DNA of 64,000 bases from Achromobacter marplatensis (GCF_002209535.1 NZ_NJIG01000018.1:1-64000); one strand, 5' to 3'. Counted from the first letter of the stretch, positions 9,594-19,951 are shown. The notes: generated by a model not told the origin, from the sequence alone. A program made the numbers and translations.

Positions 9594-10901
9594 TCAGGCG
9601 TGGGACTTGGGTTTTTGCTGCGACGGCTTGAGCGCGCGCCAGCCGATGTCGCTGCGGTATTGGCGGCCATCGAAATGGATGCCGTCGATGGCTTCGTACA
9701 CGCGGTCGCGCGCCATCTTGACCGAGTCGCCCAGGGCCGTGACGCACAGTACGCGGCCGCCGGTGGTCTTGGTTTCGTCGCCGTCGAGTTCCGTGGCGGC
9801 GTGGAAGACCATGCAGTCTTCGGCGTCGGCGGGCAGGCCGCGGATGACGTCGCCGGTACGCGGGGTGTTGGGGTAGTTGTGCGAAGCCAGCACCACGCCA
9901 AGCGCCGTGCGGCGGTCCCAGACGATGTCGGCCTGGTTCAGCGTGCCTTCCACGGCGTGCTCAAGGGCATCCAGCAGGTCGCTCTTGACGCGCATCATGA
10001 TGGGCTGCGTTTCCGGGTCGCCCATGCGGCAGTTGAACTCCAGGGTCTTGATGGCGCGGTCGGGATCATCGCCGGGGGCGATCATCAGGCCGGCGTACAG
10101 GAAGCCCGTGTAGGGAATGCCGTCGCGCGTCATGCCTTGCACCGTCGGCAGGATGATTTCGCGCATGATGCGGTGGTGGAGTTCCGGCGTGACCACGGGG
10201 GCGGGCGAATACGCGCCCATGCCGCCCGTGTTGGGGCCTTGGTCGCCATCCTGCAGGCGTTTGTGGTCCTGGCTGGTGGCCAGCGCCAGCACGTTGCGGC
10301 CGTCGCACATGACGATGAAGCTGGCCTCTTCGCCCACCAGGCATTCTTCGATGACGACGCGCGCGCCGGCGGCGCCCATGGAGCCGTCGCCCAGCATGGC
10401 GTCGACGGCGGCGTGGGCTTCTTCCAGCGTGGTGGCGACAACGACACCCTTGCCGGCGGCCAGGCCGTCGGCCTTGATCACGATCGGGGCGCCTTCCTTG
10501 TCGATATAGGCGTGGGCCAGGGCCGGATCGGTGAAGGTCTCGTAGCGGGCGGTCGGGATGTTGTGCCGGACCATGAAGGCCTTGGCGTAGTCCTTCGAGC
10601 TTTCCAGCTGCGCAGCGGCCTTGGTGGGGCCGAAGATCTTCAGGCCACGGGCGCGGAACACGTCCACGACACCCGCGGCCAGCGGCGCTTCGGGGCCGAC
10701 GACCGTCAGGGCGATCCCTTCGCGCTGGACGAAATCAGCCAATTCCTCGGCATTGGTGAGCGCGATGTTTTCCATCTGCTCGGCCCGTTGCGTGCCGCCG
10801 TTGCCCGGAGCGACGTACACCTTGTGTACGCGCGGGGAGCGGGCCAGCCGCCAGGCGAGGGCATGTTCGCGGCCGCCCGAGCCAATTACCAGGAGTTTCA
10901 T
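9594..10901 (-). CDS. purD: Phosphoribosylamine-glycine ligase PurD
   Basis: ATP-grasp enzyme that couples phosphoribosylamine and glycine in purine synthesis. The start [19 protein letters not shown] at 10901 is the standard PurD N-terminus; an ATG-type frame extension to 10961 adds only unrelated sequence. Inside are [17 protein letters not shown] (ATP-grasp lysine), [20 protein letters not shown] and [12 protein letters not shown], the PurD signature. The 435 residues fit the family. It lies about 70 bases behind yebC and 14 before hemF. Confidence 0.96.
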   Translation of the reverse strand: MKLLVIGSGGREHALAWRLARSPRVHKVYVAPGNGGTQRAEQMENIALTNAEELADFVQREGIALTVVGPEAPLAAGVVDVFRARGLKIFGPTKAAAQLESSKDYAKAFMVRHNIPTARYETFTDPALAHAYIDKEGAPIVIKADGLAAGKGVVVATTLEEAHAAVDAMLGDGSMGAAGARVVIEECLVGEEASFIVMCDGRNVLALATSQDHKRLQDGDQGPNTGGMGAYSPAPVVTPELHHRIMREIILPTVQGMTRDGIPYTGFLYAGLMIAPGDDPDRAIKTLEFNCRMGDPETQPIMMRVKSDLLDALEHAVEGTLNQADIVWDRRTALGVVLASHNYPNTPRTGDVIRGLPADAEDCMVFHAATELDGDETKTTGGRVLCVTALGDSVKMARDRVYEAIDGIHFDGRQYRSDIGWRALKPSQQKPKSHA

Positions 10902-10933
10902 GTTGCGTGAGTCTGAAGGTTGCCACTGGCGCG

Positions 10934-10953
10934 CGGGCGGCAAGGGCCGCCCG
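10934..10953. other. GC-rich hairpin between yebC and purD
   Basis: CGGGCGG and CCGCCCG form a perfect 7-base-pair stem around CAAGGG. No T run follows on either strand, so it is not a classical terminator. It may affect mRNA stability between the two genes. Confidence 0.35.
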
Positions 10954-10972
10954 TGCGTCAACAGGGTGGGAT

Positions 10973-11704
10973 TTACTGCGCTTCGTCGAAAATGACGGTC
11001 GTATAGACTTCCTGCACGTCGTCCAGGCCTTCCAGGGCGTCGAGCAGTTTCTGCATCTTGATGGCGTCTTCGCCAGCCAGTTCGGTTTCGTTCAGGGCCT
11101 TCATGACGATGCCGTCGACTTCGGCCTTCAGGCCCGCGTCGTCAAACGCCTTGCGTACGGCGGCGTAGTCGGCCGGCGCGCAAACGACTTCGATCACGCC
11201 TTCCTCGTCGGTCAGGACGTCTTCGGCGCCAGCTTCCAGCGCGGCTTCCATGACCTTGTCTTCCGGCGTGCCGGGGGCAAACACGAATTGGCCGCAGTGC
11301 TTGAACATGAAGGCCACCGAGCCTTCCTGGCCCAGGTTGCCGCCGTTCTTGGCGAAGGCGTGGCGGACTTCCGCCACGGTACGGGTGCGGTTGTCGGTCA
11401 TGCAATCGACGATGACGGCCGCGCCGCCGATGCCGTAGCCTTCGTAGCGGACTTCCTCGTAGGCGTCGCCGTCGGCACCGCCGGCGCCACGCTGGATGGC
11501 GCGCTGGATGTTGTCCTTGGGCATGTTGGCGTCGGTCGCCTTGTCCCAGGCCATGCGCAAGCGCGGGTTGCTGTCCGGGTCGGGGCCGCCGGCGCGCGCC
11601 GCCACGGTGATTTCACGAATGATCTTGGTCCACAGCTTGCCGCGCTTGGCGTCTTGACGCCCTTTACGGTGCTGAATATTGGCCCATTTGCTGTGTCCGG
11701 CCAT
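10973..11704 (-). CDS. YebC/PmpR-family protein
   Basis: Member of the YebC/PmpR/TACO1 family, long annotated as DNA-binding regulators; members also relieve ribosome stalling at difficult peptide stretches. The N-terminus [20 protein letters not shown] is the exact family start, followed by [15 protein letters not shown] and [27 protein letters not shown] sequence. 243 residues is standard. It heads the minus-strand run that continues with purD and faces away from the HerA-like gene. Confidence 0.93.
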   Translation of the reverse strand: MAGHSKWANIQHRKGRQDAKRGKLWTKIIREITVAARAGGPDPDSNPRLRMAWDKATDANMPKDNIQRAIQRGAGGADGDAYEEVRYEGYGIGGAAVIVDCMTDNRTRTVAEVRHAFAKNGGNLGQEGSVAFMFKHCGQFVFAPGTPEDKVMEAALEAGAEDVLTDEEGVIEVVCAPADYAAVRKAFDDAGLKAEVDGIVMKALNETELAGEDAIKMQKLLDALEGLDDVQEVYTTVIFDEAQ

Positions 11705-11866
11705 GGCTTCCCAGGAGAAATTGTCTGCAAAAATGGCATTTTACCGTGCCGGCGGCCCGCGCGCCCGGCGGGCAGGCGCCTGTGTCCTTATTGCCACGCG
11801 CACAAGCCGGGCGGCAGGCTCTACACTTGGGCATCCCCTCTGATTCCCTGGTCCGGAGCGCTGCAC

Positions 11867-13396
11867 ATGCCCAACCCCATCGTCATTGCCAAAAATGCAC
11901 AGGCCGAGTTGGCGCTGCTGCCCGCCCTGGCCAACCGGCATGGATGCATCACCGGCGCCACCGGCACCGGCAAGACCGTCACCCTGCAGGTGCTGGCCGA
12001 ATCCTTTTCCCGCATCGGCACGCCGGTCTTCATGGCCGACGTCAAGGGCGACCTGACCGGTATTTCCCAGGCGGGCGCGGCCAGCCCGAAGCTGTCCGAA
12101 CGCTTGAAGAGCCTGGGCCTGGCCGAACCGGCCTGGGGCGCGAGCCCGGTGACGCTGTGGGACGTCTTTGGCGAGCAAGGGCTGCCTGTGCGGGCCACCA
12201 TTACCGATATGGGGCCGCTGCTGCTGTCGCGCATCCTGGAACTGAACGACACGCAGGAAGGGGTGCTGACCCTGGTGTTCAAGGTCGCAGATGACGAAGG
12301 GCAGTTGCTGCTGGACTTGAAAGACCTGCGGGCCATGCTCCAGAACGTGGCCGACCGCTCGGCCGAGCTCAAGACCCGCTACGGCAACGTGTCGTCGGCC
12401 AGCGTCGGAGCCATCCAGCGCGGGCTGTTGGCGCTGGAGTCCCAGGGCGCCGAGAAATTCTTCGGCGAACCGATGCTGGACGTGGCCGATCTGATGCGCA
12501 CGAACGCCCAGGGCCACGGCATGGTCAACGTGCTGGCGGCCGACAAACTGATGCAGGCGCCGCGCCTGTACGCCATTTTCCTGCTGTGGCTGCTGGCTGA
12601 CCTGTACGAAAAGCTGCCGGAAGTGGGCGACATGGACCAGCCCAAGCTGGTGTTCTTCTTCGACGAGGCGCACCTGCTGTTCAACGATGCGCCGCCGGCG
12701 CTGCTGAACAAGATCGAGCAGGTCGTGCGCCTGGTTCGGTCCAAGGGCGTGGGCGTTTATTTCGTGACACAAAACCCGTTGGACATCCCCGATACCGTCC
12801 TTGGCCAGTTGGGCAACCGCGTTCAGCATGCCTTGCGGGCGTTCACGCCGCGCGACCAGAAAGCCGTCAAGACGGCGGCGCAGACGATGCGCCCCAATCC
12901 GGGGCTGGATATCGAAGCGGCCATTACCGAACTGGGCGTGGGCGAGGCCCTGGTGTCGTTACTCGACGCAAAAGGCCGGCCTATGCCCACCGAGCGCGCC
13001 TTCATCGTGCCACCGGCCAGCCGGATCGGTCCGGCGACGGATGCCGAGCGCCAGGCGCTGCGCCAGGGCAGCCCGCTGGCGGCCAAATACGAAAAGGCCA
13101 TCGACCGCGAATCCGCCTACGAAGTCCTGGCCGGCCGCGCGGCGGCGCCGGCCGATCAGGTGCAGACCAAGGGCGCGCCGGCCAAGCCGGCTGCGGGTGC
13201 CGAGCCACCGGCCGAGGCGTCGGGGGGCGGCCTGATGGACAGCCTGAACGACGTGCTGTTCGGGTCGACCGGTCCGCGGGGCGGCAAGCGCGACGGCGTT
13301 GTCCAGACCATGGCCAAAAGCACGGTCCGATCGATTGCCCGGGAGCTGACGCGGGGCATATTGGGATCCTTGCTGGGATCGAAGAGCCGGCGCTGA
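11867..13396 (+). CDS. HerA-like helicase/ATPase, DUF853 (YjgR type)
   Basis: P-loop ATPase of the HerA/FtsK-like superfamily, close to E. coli YjgR in length and layout. The role is unknown. Walker A GATGTGKT is at residues 30-37, and Walker B is [26 protein letters not shown] and [19 protein letters not shown] follow as in the family. The ATG at 11867 begins [14 protein letters not shown], the normal family start. The same frame is open for about 960 bases upstream, but this is antisense to yebC and not coding. The C-terminal 80 residues are low-complexity and alanine-rich before a conserved ending rich in basic residues. Confidence 0.88.
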   Translation: MPNPIVIAKNAQAELALLPALANRHGCITGATGTGKTVTLQVLAESFSRIGTPVFMADVKGDLTGISQAGAASPKLSERLKSLGLAEPAWGASPVTLWDVFGEQGLPVRATITDMGPLLLSRILELNDTQEGVLTLVFKVADDEGQLLLDLKDLRAMLQNVADRSAELKTRYGNVSSASVGAIQRGLLALESQGAEKFFGEPMLDVADLMRTNAQGHGMVNVLAADKLMQAPRLYAIFLLWLLADLYEKLPEVGDMDQPKLVFFFDEAHLLFNDAPPALLNKIEQVVRLVRSKGVGVYFVTQNPLDIPDTVLGQLGNRVQHALRAFTPRDQKAVKTAAQTMRPNPGLDIEAAITELGVGEALVSLLDAKGRPMPTERAFIVPPASRIGPATDAERQALRQGSPLAAKYEKAIDRESAYEVLAGRAAAPADQVQTKGAPAKPAAGAEPPAEASGGGLMDSLNDVLFGSTGPRGGKRDGVVQTMAKSTVRSIARELTRGILGSLLGSKSRR

Positions 13397-13451
13397 AACC
13401 GCCTCGCCGTTAGTCGAAAATGGCGACACCACCGTTTTGTAACGGGGGGTG

Positions 13452-13479
13452 TTGCGGCGCGCCCGTTTATGCCTATGAT
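13452..13479 (+). promoter_or_regulatory. Putative sigma-70 promoter of the dehydrogenase gene
   Basis: TTGCGG at 13452-13457 and TATGAT at 13474-13479 are separated by 16 bases and lie about 35 bases before the start codon. The -10 element is good and the -35 fair. Confidence 0.5.
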
Positions 13480-13516
13480 TCTGGGCGGTCTATCAAAGGA
13501 AAACTAAGGAAACGTG

Positions 13517-14584
13517 GTGGCTAAGAAACACAAGATTGCGGTAATTCCAGGAGACGGGATTGGCAAAGAGGTCGTGCCTGAAGGCTTGAAAGTGCTGGAT
13601 GCCGTTGCGGCGCGCTTCGGCATTGATTTCCAGTGGGATCATTTCGACTGGAGCTGCGACTATTACGCCACGCACGGCAAGATGATGCCGGACGACTGGA
13701 AGGCGCAGATCGGCCAGCACGAAGCGATATTCTTCGGTTCCATCGGTTGGCCCGCCACGGTGCCGGATCACGAAGCGCTGTGGGGTTCGCTGTTCAAATT
13801 CCGTCGCGAATTTGATCAATACATCAATTTGCGCCCAGTTCGCCTGATGCCAGGCGTGCCGTCCCCGTTGGCGGACCGCAAGCCTGGCGACATCGATTTC
13901 TTCATCGTTCGCGAGAACACCGAAGGCGAATACTCCAACAGCGGCGGCCGCCTCTTCGAGGGGACCGAACGCGAAGTCGTCATCCAGGAAAGCGTGTTCA
14001 CGCGCATCGGCGCCGACCGCGTGCTGAAATTCGCCTTCGAACTGGCCCAGAAGCGTGGCAAGCACCTGACCGCCGCTACCAAGTCCAACGGCATTTCGAT
14101 TTCGATGCCGTGGTGGGACGAGCGCGTGGCCGACATGGCCGGGAACTATCCGGACGTGCGGTGGGACAAATATCACATAGACATCCTGTGTGCGCATTTC
14201 GTGCAACATCCTGATTGGTTCGATGTGGTGGTGGCTTCCAACCTGTTCGGCGACATCCTTTCCGACCTGGGGCCGGCGTGCACGGGAACAATTGGCATCG
14301 CCCCGTCGGCGAACCTGAATCCGGAGCGCAAATTCCCGTCGCTGTTCGAGCCGGTGCACGGTTCGGCGCCCGACATCTACGGCAAGGGCATCGCCAACCC
14401 GATCGGGCAGATCTGGAGTGGCGCCTTGATGCTTGATTTCCTGGGGTACCCCGAGGCGTCGGCCGCGGTGGTGAAAGCGATCGAATCGGTCTTGGCTGAC
14501 GGTCCGCGCACCCGGGACATGAAGGGCAATGCTTCGACTGTCGAAGTCGGCGACGCGATCGCGTCGCTGATTTCCGCCGGTTAG
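13517..14584 (+). CDS. Tartrate/D-malate-type decarboxylating dehydrogenase
   Basis: Member of the isocitrate/isopropylmalate dehydrogenase family, branch of tartrate dehydrogenase (TtuC) and D-malate dehydrogenase (DmlA). These oxidise and decarboxylate 2-hydroxy acids with NAD and a divalent metal. Features: IAVIPGDGIGKEV at the N-terminus, FIVRENTEGEYS, the lysine of TKSNGISI, metal aspartates in DILCAHFVQHPDWFDVVVAS followed by NLFGDILSDLG, and EPVHGSAPDIYGKGIANP. Two in-frame GTG codons exist at 13514 and 13517; the second is better spaced from AAGGA at 13506-13510. The gene stands alone, so the substrate (D-malate, tartrate or another) is unproven. Confidence 0.85.
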   Translation: MAKKHKIAVIPGDGIGKEVVPEGLKVLDAVAARFGIDFQWDHFDWSCDYYATHGKMMPDDWKAQIGQHEAIFFGSIGWPATVPDHEALWGSLFKFRREFDQYINLRPVRLMPGVPSPLADRKPGDIDFFIVRENTEGEYSNSGGRLFEGTEREVVIQESVFTRIGADRVLKFAFELAQKRGKHLTAATKSNGISISMPWWDERVADMAGNYPDVRWDKYHIDILCAHFVQHPDWFDVVVASNLFGDILSDLGPACTGTIGIAPSANLNPERKFPSLFEPVHGSAPDIYGKGIANPIGQIWSGALMLDFLGYPEASAAVVKAIESVLADGPRTRDMKGNASTVEVGDAIASLISAG

Positions 14585-14616
14585 GCTTGTTCAGGTACGG
14601 CCAGCCAGGCTAGTTG

Positions 14617-15603
14617 ATGGAAAACTCGATCATTCCCCTGCCCGCCACCCCACCTGTGGGGGGCGGGCGGGCCGACCGCTTTGTGCGCAAGCTGTTTCGC
14701 CTGCTGCGTTCGCGCACGCAACGGCATAACCAGCATCTGTGGCCGTTCGTGCGCATCTGGCGGGACCGGTCGGGGGTGATTTGCGGTTTCCGCGCCTTTG
14801 GCCGGTCGCTTCCCATCACGCCGCTGGCGCATGGCTACGACCCCGCCGATGAGACGGTGCATTTGATCCTGAGCGGCCCGTCGGTTGCTCAGATTCCCTA
14901 CGACCAGTTGGACATCCGTGTCGCGATGGGGGTGAATGGCGCGATTGCGCTTGCGCGCAAGTTCGACCTGCCGTTCAAGTATTACTGCATCATCGACCAG
15001 AACTTCGTGCGGGATCGCATCGAGCTGGTGCGCGAAATCGTCGGGCGCGACCTGACGCTGTACGTGTTCCCCGAAGTCCTGCGCTACATCATGCAAGGCA
15101 TTCCGCAGGACGAGATCCGCTGCCGGATCTGCATCATCGAATTGATTTCCGAGCGGGCCTATCAGCGCAGCGCTGCGCCCGCGATGCTCAAGCGGATCGC
15201 TGCGGCAACGCCTGACGTGCAATTACTGGATGCGAAGCAAGGCATGGGTTACAGCTTCGATGCGTCGCTCGGCGTATTCGACGCCGACACGGTGGCCTAC
15301 GCCGCGCTGCAGGTACTGGTGTCTGGCGGCGCCCGCCAGGTGTATGTGCACGGCCTGGACCTGACCGTTCAGCACGGCCTGCGTTTCTATGACGAGGGCG
15401 CGCAGCCCCAGTCCAGCCGCCTGGCGCGCAAGTTCGCGAATCTGATTGAGCCCTCGTTCCGGTTTGCGGCCGCCCAGTGGCGGGCCCGGGGAGTGTCGGT
15501 ATTCAACCTGTCGCCGGTCAGCGCCTTGTCGGCCGACATCATCGAACGCAAGGACTGGCAGGTTCTGCTGAAAGAAGAACCGGCCATGCAAAAGGGCGCC
15601 TGA
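14617..15603 (+). CDS. Unrecognised cytoplasmic protein with a GPS motif (possible GT42/DUF115-like transferase)
   Basis: I do not firmly recognise this 328-residue protein. It has no signal peptide or membrane segment. The N-terminus is basic, followed by an alpha/beta region beginning VHLILSGPSVAQIPYDQLD, where a strand ending in GPS resembles the start of GT42 sialyltransferases and DUF115 proteins. Later stretches are YYCIIDQNFVRDRIEL, MGYSFDASLGVFDADTVAY and GGARQVYVHGLDLTVQHGLRFYD, which look like a second nucleotide-binding half. A surface sugar transferase role is possible but is inference. ATG 14617 is chosen over TTG 14614. It ends in a terminator stem. Confidence 0.6.
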   Translation: MENSIIPLPATPPVGGGRADRFVRKLFRLLRSRTQRHNQHLWPFVRIWRDRSGVICGFRAFGRSLPITPLAHGYDPADETVHLILSGPSVAQIPYDQLDIRVAMGVNGAIALARKFDLPFKYYCIIDQNFVRDRIELVREIVGRDLTLYVFPEVLRYIMQGIPQDEIRCRICIIELISERAYQRSAAPAMLKRIAAATPDVQLLDAKQGMGYSFDASLGVFDADTVAYAALQVLVSGGARQVYVHGLDLTVQHGLRFYDEGAQPQSSRLARKFANLIEPSFRFAAAQWRARGVSVFNLSPVSALSADIIERKDWQVLLKEEPAMQKGA

Positions 15604-15618
15604 GAAGGCGCCCTTTTT
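15591..15618. terminator. Bidirectional terminator
   Basis: AAAGGGCGCC and GGCGCCCTTT pair around TGAGAA, with T7 after the stem. The stop codon of the plus-strand gene lies in the loop. It ends that gene and probably also the efflux operon coming from the right. Confidence 0.88.
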
Positions 15619-15633
15619 TTCGGCCATGCGCGG

Positions 15634-17250
15634 TCAGTGCGCGCCGGCCGCCGCTTCGGCCGCGCCGCCGCCGCCGGCCTTGGTGGAGCGGGGGCGCGCG
15701 AACCAGACCAACCCCGTCAGCATCAGGAAGATGATCGCGGAGGCGTAGAACACGTCCACGGCGGACATGGTGAACGCCTGCGCATTGATCAATCCGTCCA
15801 CCATGGTCAGGGCCTGCTGGTGCGACATGCCCAACCCGTTCTGCAAGGAATTCAGCGTCTGGTCGAACGCCTGCTGGCCGGGCTTGGCGATTTCGGTCAG
15901 CTGCGAGTGGTGCATGGTGGCGCGGTTTTCCCACAGCGTGGTGGCGATCGAGGTGCCGAACGCGCCGGCCGTCAGGCGCAGGAAGTTCGACAGCCCCGAG
16001 GCCGCGGGGATGCGCCACGGTTCAATGCTGGACAGCGTGATCGAGGTCAGCGGCACGAAGAATGCCGCCATCGCCGCGCCCTGGATGATGGTCGGAATCA
16101 TCAGGGTGCGCACGTCGGTCTGGGTATTGAAGCCCGAACGCATGAAGCAGACCAGTGCGAAGATCAGGAAGGCCACCGTCACGATCTGGCGCGGATCCCG
16201 CGTTGCCAACATCTTGCCCACCAGCGGCGTCAGCAGGATGGCCAGCAGGCCCACCGGCGCCGTCACCAAGCCGGCGTAGGTCGCGGTGTACCCCATATTG
16301 CTTTGCAGCCACAGGGGCAGCAGCACGACGTTGCCAAAGAAGACGCCGTACGCCACCGCCAGCGTCAGGGCGCCGACCGTGAAGTTGCGGATCTTGAACA
16401 GGCGCAGGTCCACGACGGGGTGGGCGTCGGTCAGTTCCCAGATCAGGAAGAAGACGAAGGCCACGAAGGCGGTCGCAGCCAGCGCGATGATGGTCGGGCT
16501 GGCAAACCAGTCCAGTTCCTTGCCTTTGTCCAGCATGATCTGCAAGGCGCCGACCCAGACGACCAGCAGCACCAGGCCCAGCTTGTCGATGGGCAGCTTG
16601 CGCGTCAGGGATTCGCGGTTGCCATAGATGCGCCAGCTGATCCAGGCCGCGAGCAGGCCGACTGGCACGTTGATGTAGAAGATCCAGGGCCACGTGTAGT
16701 TGTCCGAGATCCAGCCGCCCAACAGTGGCCCGGCAACGGGCGCGACCAGCGTAGTCATGGACCACACCGCCAGCGCCATGCCCGCCTTGGACTTGGGGAA
16801 GCTGGCCAGCATCAGCGTCTGCGACAGCGGAATCATCGGGCCGGCCACCGCGCCTTGCAGGACGCGGAAGGCGATCAGGGCCTCAAGCGACGGCGAAAAG
16901 CCGCACAGCCAAGACGCCAGCACGAACAGCAGCGTTGAAATCAGGAACAGCCGTACCTGGCCGAAGCGCTGCGTCAGCCAGCCGGTCAAGGGCACGGTGA
17001 TGGCGTTGGCGACGGCGAACGACGTGATGACCCAGGTGCCCTGGCTGGAACTCACGCCCAGGTCGCCCGAGATGGTGGGGATGGACACGTTCGCGATCGA
17101 GGTGTCCAGCACGTTCATGAAGACCGCGGTGGACAGGGCGATCGACCCGATGATGCGGGTCGCGCCTTCCAGCGGGGGGTAGGTGCCTGCCGGCAGGACC
17201 GGCGGCACGTCGGGCGCGCCAGCGCCCGCGGGCTGGGCGGTCGTGCTCAT
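15634..17250 (-). CDS. emrB: DHA2-family drug efflux permease (EmrB type)
   Basis: Inner-membrane major facilitator of the 14-segment DHA2 family, which pumps drugs in exchange for protons and works with an EmrA adaptor and an outer-membrane channel. The sequence has about 14 hydrophobic segments; characteristic stretches are MNVLDTSIANVSIPTISGDL, STQGTWVITSFAVANAI-like sequence and FRVLQGAVAGPMIPLSQTLM. The 538 residues are slightly longer than E. coli EmrB, and the C-terminal tail is rich in glycine and alanine. It overlaps emrA by four bases (ATGA). Confidence 0.9.
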   Translation of the reverse strand: MSTTAQPAGAGAPDVPPVLPAGTYPPLEGATRIIGSIALSTAVFMNVLDTSIANVSIPTISGDLGVSSSQGTWVITSFAVANAITVPLTGWLTQRFGQVRLFLISTLLFVLASWLCGFSPSLEALIAFRVLQGAVAGPMIPLSQTLMLASFPKSKAGMALAVWSMTTLVAPVAGPLLGGWISDNYTWPWIFYINVPVGLLAAWISWRIYGNRESLTRKLPIDKLGLVLLVVWVGALQIMLDKGKELDWFASPTIIALAATAFVAFVFFLIWELTDAHPVVDLRLFKIRNFTVGALTLAVAYGVFFGNVVLLPLWLQSNMGYTATYAGLVTAPVGLLAILLTPLVGKMLATRDPRQIVTVAFLIFALVCFMRSGFNTQTDVRTLMIPTIIQGAAMAAFFVPLTSITLSSIEPWRIPAASGLSNFLRLTAGAFGTSIATTLWENRATMHHSQLTEIAKPGQQAFDQTLNSLQNGLGMSHQQALTMVDGLINAQAFTMSAVDVFYASAIIFLMLTGLVWFARPRSTKAGGGGAAEAAAGAH

Positions 17251-18440
17251 GATGCCAGGTTGTCCTGGATGATTTTGGTGATCATGGTGTCGACTTCATC
17301 GTGCGCGGGTTCGAAGGCGCGGGTCGACCAGGCCGGTTCCTTGCGGGAGGCTTGCGTCAGCGGCTCGCCTTCCTGCTTGCCCACATCGACTTCTACGTCC
17401 ATGGACAGGCCGACGCGCAGCGGATGCGTCTTCAGGTCTTCGGGGTCCAGCGTGATGCGCACGGGCACGCGCTGCACCACCTTGATCCAGTTGCCGGTGG
17501 CGTTCTGCGCGGGCAGCAGGGCGAAGGCGCTGCCGGTACCGGCATCCAGGCCCGAGATCTTGCCGTGGTACGTCACCGCGCTGCCGTACAGGTCGGCCAC
17601 CATCTTGACCGGCTGGCCGATGCGCATCTTGCGCAGCTGGCCTTCCTTGAAGTTGGCTTCCACCCAGACCTGATCCAGCGGAACCACCGTCATCAGCGCA
17701 TTGCCGGGGGCGACGCGCTGGCCGACTTGCGCGCTGCGGCGGGCGATGACGCCGCTGACAGGCGCCGGCAGCACCGTGCGGGACTGCGCCAGCCAGGCAT
17801 TGCGCAGACCGGCCGCGGCCTGAAGCACGTCGGGATGGTTGGCAACCGTCGTGCCCTGCGTCAAGGCCTGGTTGGTGGCCAGCTTGGCGCGCGATGCGGC
17901 CAGCGAGGCGCGGGCTTGCGCCAGGCCGGACTGGGCGGACTTCAGGGCGGCCTCGGCGTGCAGGATTTCTTCACCGCTGACGCCGCCGGACTTGGCCAGT
18001 TGCTGGCGGCGAGTGACGTCGCTTTGCGCGCGGGTCAGTTCGGCCTGGGCGCGCATGATGTCGGCGTTGCGCAGATCGACGTCGGCGGCCAGCGCATCAT
18101 TTTGCACGTAGTAGATGCGGACCTGGCGAACCATCTGCGCCAGTTTGGCCTGAGCCTGTTGCAGGGCCACGTCGGTGTCGGCAGGGTCCAGGCGCAACAG
18201 CGGCTGGCCGGCAACGACGGTCTCGGTGTCATCGGCTTCGATGGCGATGACCGTGCCGGGCACTTGCGGCGTGATCTGCACCAGGTTGCCGTGCACGTAG
18301 GCGTCGTCGGTGCTTTCGAAGTGGGCGCCGAACAGGGCCCACCAGATACCGTAGGCGACGGCGATAAGAATGAAGACGCCGGTGGCCAGCAACAGCAGGC
18401 GTTTACGGGCGGGGTTGGTGTTGGGGGTGGCAGCGTTCAT
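17247..18440 (-). CDS. emrA: Efflux periplasmic adaptor subunit (EmrA/HlyD type)
   Basis: Membrane-fusion protein that bridges EmrB to the outer-membrane channel. One N-terminal membrane segment (LLLLATGVFILIAVAYGIWW) is followed by the HlyD start STDDAYVHGNLVQITPQVPG, a biotinyl-lipoyl half, long coiled-coil arms rich in Q and A, and the second lipoyl half PVSGVIARRSAQVGQRV. The ATG at 18440 gives 397 residues; an upstream extension to 18572 reads back through the previous gene. It lies 22 bases past the outer-membrane factor gene. Confidence 0.9.
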   Translation of the reverse strand: MNAATPNTNPARKRLLLLATGVFILIAVAYGIWWALFGAHFESTDDAYVHGNLVQITPQVPGTVIAIEADDTETVVAGQPLLRLDPADTDVALQQAQAKLAQMVRQVRIYYVQNDALAADVDLRNADIMRAQAELTRAQSDVTRRQQLAKSGGVSGEEILHAEAALKSAQSGLAQARASLAASRAKLATNQALTQGTTVANHPDVLQAAAGLRNAWLAQSRTVLPAPVSGVIARRSAQVGQRVAPGNALMTVVPLDQVWVEANFKEGQLRKMRIGQPVKMVADLYGSAVTYHGKISGLDAGTGSAFALLPAQNATGNWIKVVQRVPVRITLDPEDLKTHPLRVGLSMDVEVDVGKQEGEPLTQASRKEPAWSTRAFEPAHDEVDTMITKIIQDNLAS

Positions 18441-18462
18441 GACGTCTGAATCCGGGGATCGT

Positions 18463-19917
18463 TCAATGAATGGGGTTCGTGGCGGGGGCGGACGGTGCCT
18501 GGGCGGCAGGCGCGGCGCCTGGCTCGGTCCCTGGGGCATAGCCGCCGCCCAGCGCGTTGGCCAGATTGGCATCCAGCTGATACGCGCGGATGCGCAGGTC
18601 GGTGTCCATGCGGGCTTGCGTCAGCACGCCGGTTTGCGCGATGAGCACGGTGATGTAGTTGCCCAGGCCGGCCTTGTAGCGGTTCACCGCCAGGTCATAG
18701 GCGGCTTCGATCGCTTCGCGGGCCTGGCGTTGTTGCGCCCGTTCCTGATCCAGCAGGCGCAAACCGTCCAGCGCATCGGCCACTTGGTGCACGGCGTCCA
18801 GCACGGACTGGTTGTAGTCCGAGACGGCCAGATCGGCGTCGGCGCGGCGGCCCGCCAGGTTGGCGTTCAATTCGCCGCCGTGGAAGATGGGCAGCGTGAT
18901 GGCCGGACCGAAGCCGGCGGTGCGCGCAGCGGCGCCCAGCAGGTTGCCAGTTCCCAAGGCCTGGAAGCCGGCGAAGGCGGTCAGGTTGACGTTGGGGTAG
19001 AACTCGGCCTTTGCGGTATCGATGGCGCTGCGGGCGGCCTCGGCGCGCCAGCGGGACGCGACGACGTCGGGGCGGTGGCCCAGCAGATCCAGCGGGATTT
19101 GGGCCGGCACGACCCCTGCGGGGGCGGTCAAGTCGACAGCCACGAGCGATTGGCCGCGTTGCGGGCCCGCGCCGGTCAGCGCGGCGACCTGGTTGCGCAG
19201 CTGTGCCAGCGTGGTTTCGGTCTGGGTCAATTCCACGCGGCCGGCGGCCAGCGACGATTCCGCCTGCTTCACTTCCACCTGGGTGTCCAGGCCGGCGGTG
19301 TAGCGGCCCTGCGTCAGGGACAGCACGTCGGCGCGTTGCGCGATCACGCGCTTGAGCACGTCGCGCTGCGCAAAGGCATTCTGCAGGTTCAGATAGGCGC
19401 GGACCGTGGCGCTGGCCAGCATATTGCGGGCGGCTTGCGCGTCGGCGACGGCCGCTTCGCGGTCGGATACGGCCGACTTCAGGCGCGACCGGTTCTTGCC
19501 CCAGAAGTCCAGCTCATAGCTGAAGTCCAGCGCCAGCCGGTTGTCGCTGACGACGGAGCCGCCCAGCGGGGCCGGGTAGATGTAGTCCGACGAGAGGTGT
19601 TCGCGGGTCAGCGAGTAATCGGCATCCACGCGGGGCATCAGTGGAGCGCGGGCCGTGCTGACGGCGGCATTGGCTTTGGCCAGGCGGGCTTGCGCGGCGC
19701 TCATCGACGGGCTGTTGGCCAGCGCTTCGTCCATGAGGGCATTGAGTTGGGTGTCGCCGTAGCGCTGCCACCATTGCGTGTTGGGCCAGGCCGTATCTTG
19801 GCCGCCGGTCAGTCCCAGCTTGGCTGCATCCAGCGCCGCAACGGGCTCGGGCCCGGGTTCCATCAGTGCGCAACCGCTCAGGGCCAGCACCAATACGGTA
19901 GAAAGAAGGCGTTTCAT
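18463..19917 (-). CDS. Outer-membrane efflux lipoprotein (NodT/OprM family)
   Basis: Outer-membrane channel of the tripartite pump. The lipoprotein signal MKRLLSTVLVLALSGC has a lipobox LSGC, so the mature protein is lipidated at Cys16. The two repeated OEP halves are visible, with NTQWWQRYGDTQLNALMDEAL at the start, DYSLTREHLSS, LDFSYELDFWGKNRSRL and PIFHGGELNANL in the second half. 484 residues is normal. It is the first structural gene after marR, so the pump carries its own channel instead of using a housekeeping TolC. Confidence 0.9.
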   Translation of the reverse strand: MKRLLSTVLVLALSGCALMEPGPEPVAALDAAKLGLTGGQDTAWPNTQWWQRYGDTQLNALMDEALANSPSMSAAQARLAKANAAVSTARAPLMPRVDADYSLTREHLSSDYIYPAPLGGSVVSDNRLALDFSYELDFWGKNRSRLKSAVSDREAAVADAQAARNMLASATVRAYLNLQNAFAQRDVLKRVIAQRADVLSLTQGRYTAGLDTQVEVKQAESSLAAGRVELTQTETTLAQLRNQVAALTGAGPQRGQSLVAVDLTAPAGVVPAQIPLDLLGHRPDVVASRWRAEAARSAIDTAKAEFYPNVNLTAFAGFQALGTGNLLGAAARTAGFGPAITLPIFHGGELNANLAGRRADADLAVSDYNQSVLDAVHQVADALDGLRLLDQERAQQRQAREAIEAAYDLAVNRYKAGLGNYITVLIAQTGVLTQARMDTDLRIRAYQLDANLANALGGGYAPGTEPGAAPAAQAPSAPATNPIH

Positions 19918-19951
19918 CCTGACTGTTTGCTGAAAGTAATTGATTAATCTG

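Noticed and set aside
10907..11866. N-terminal extension of the HerA-like protein by 320 codons
   Set aside because: The region is antisense to yebC and unlike any HerA family N-terminus; the ATG at 11867 gives the standard start.
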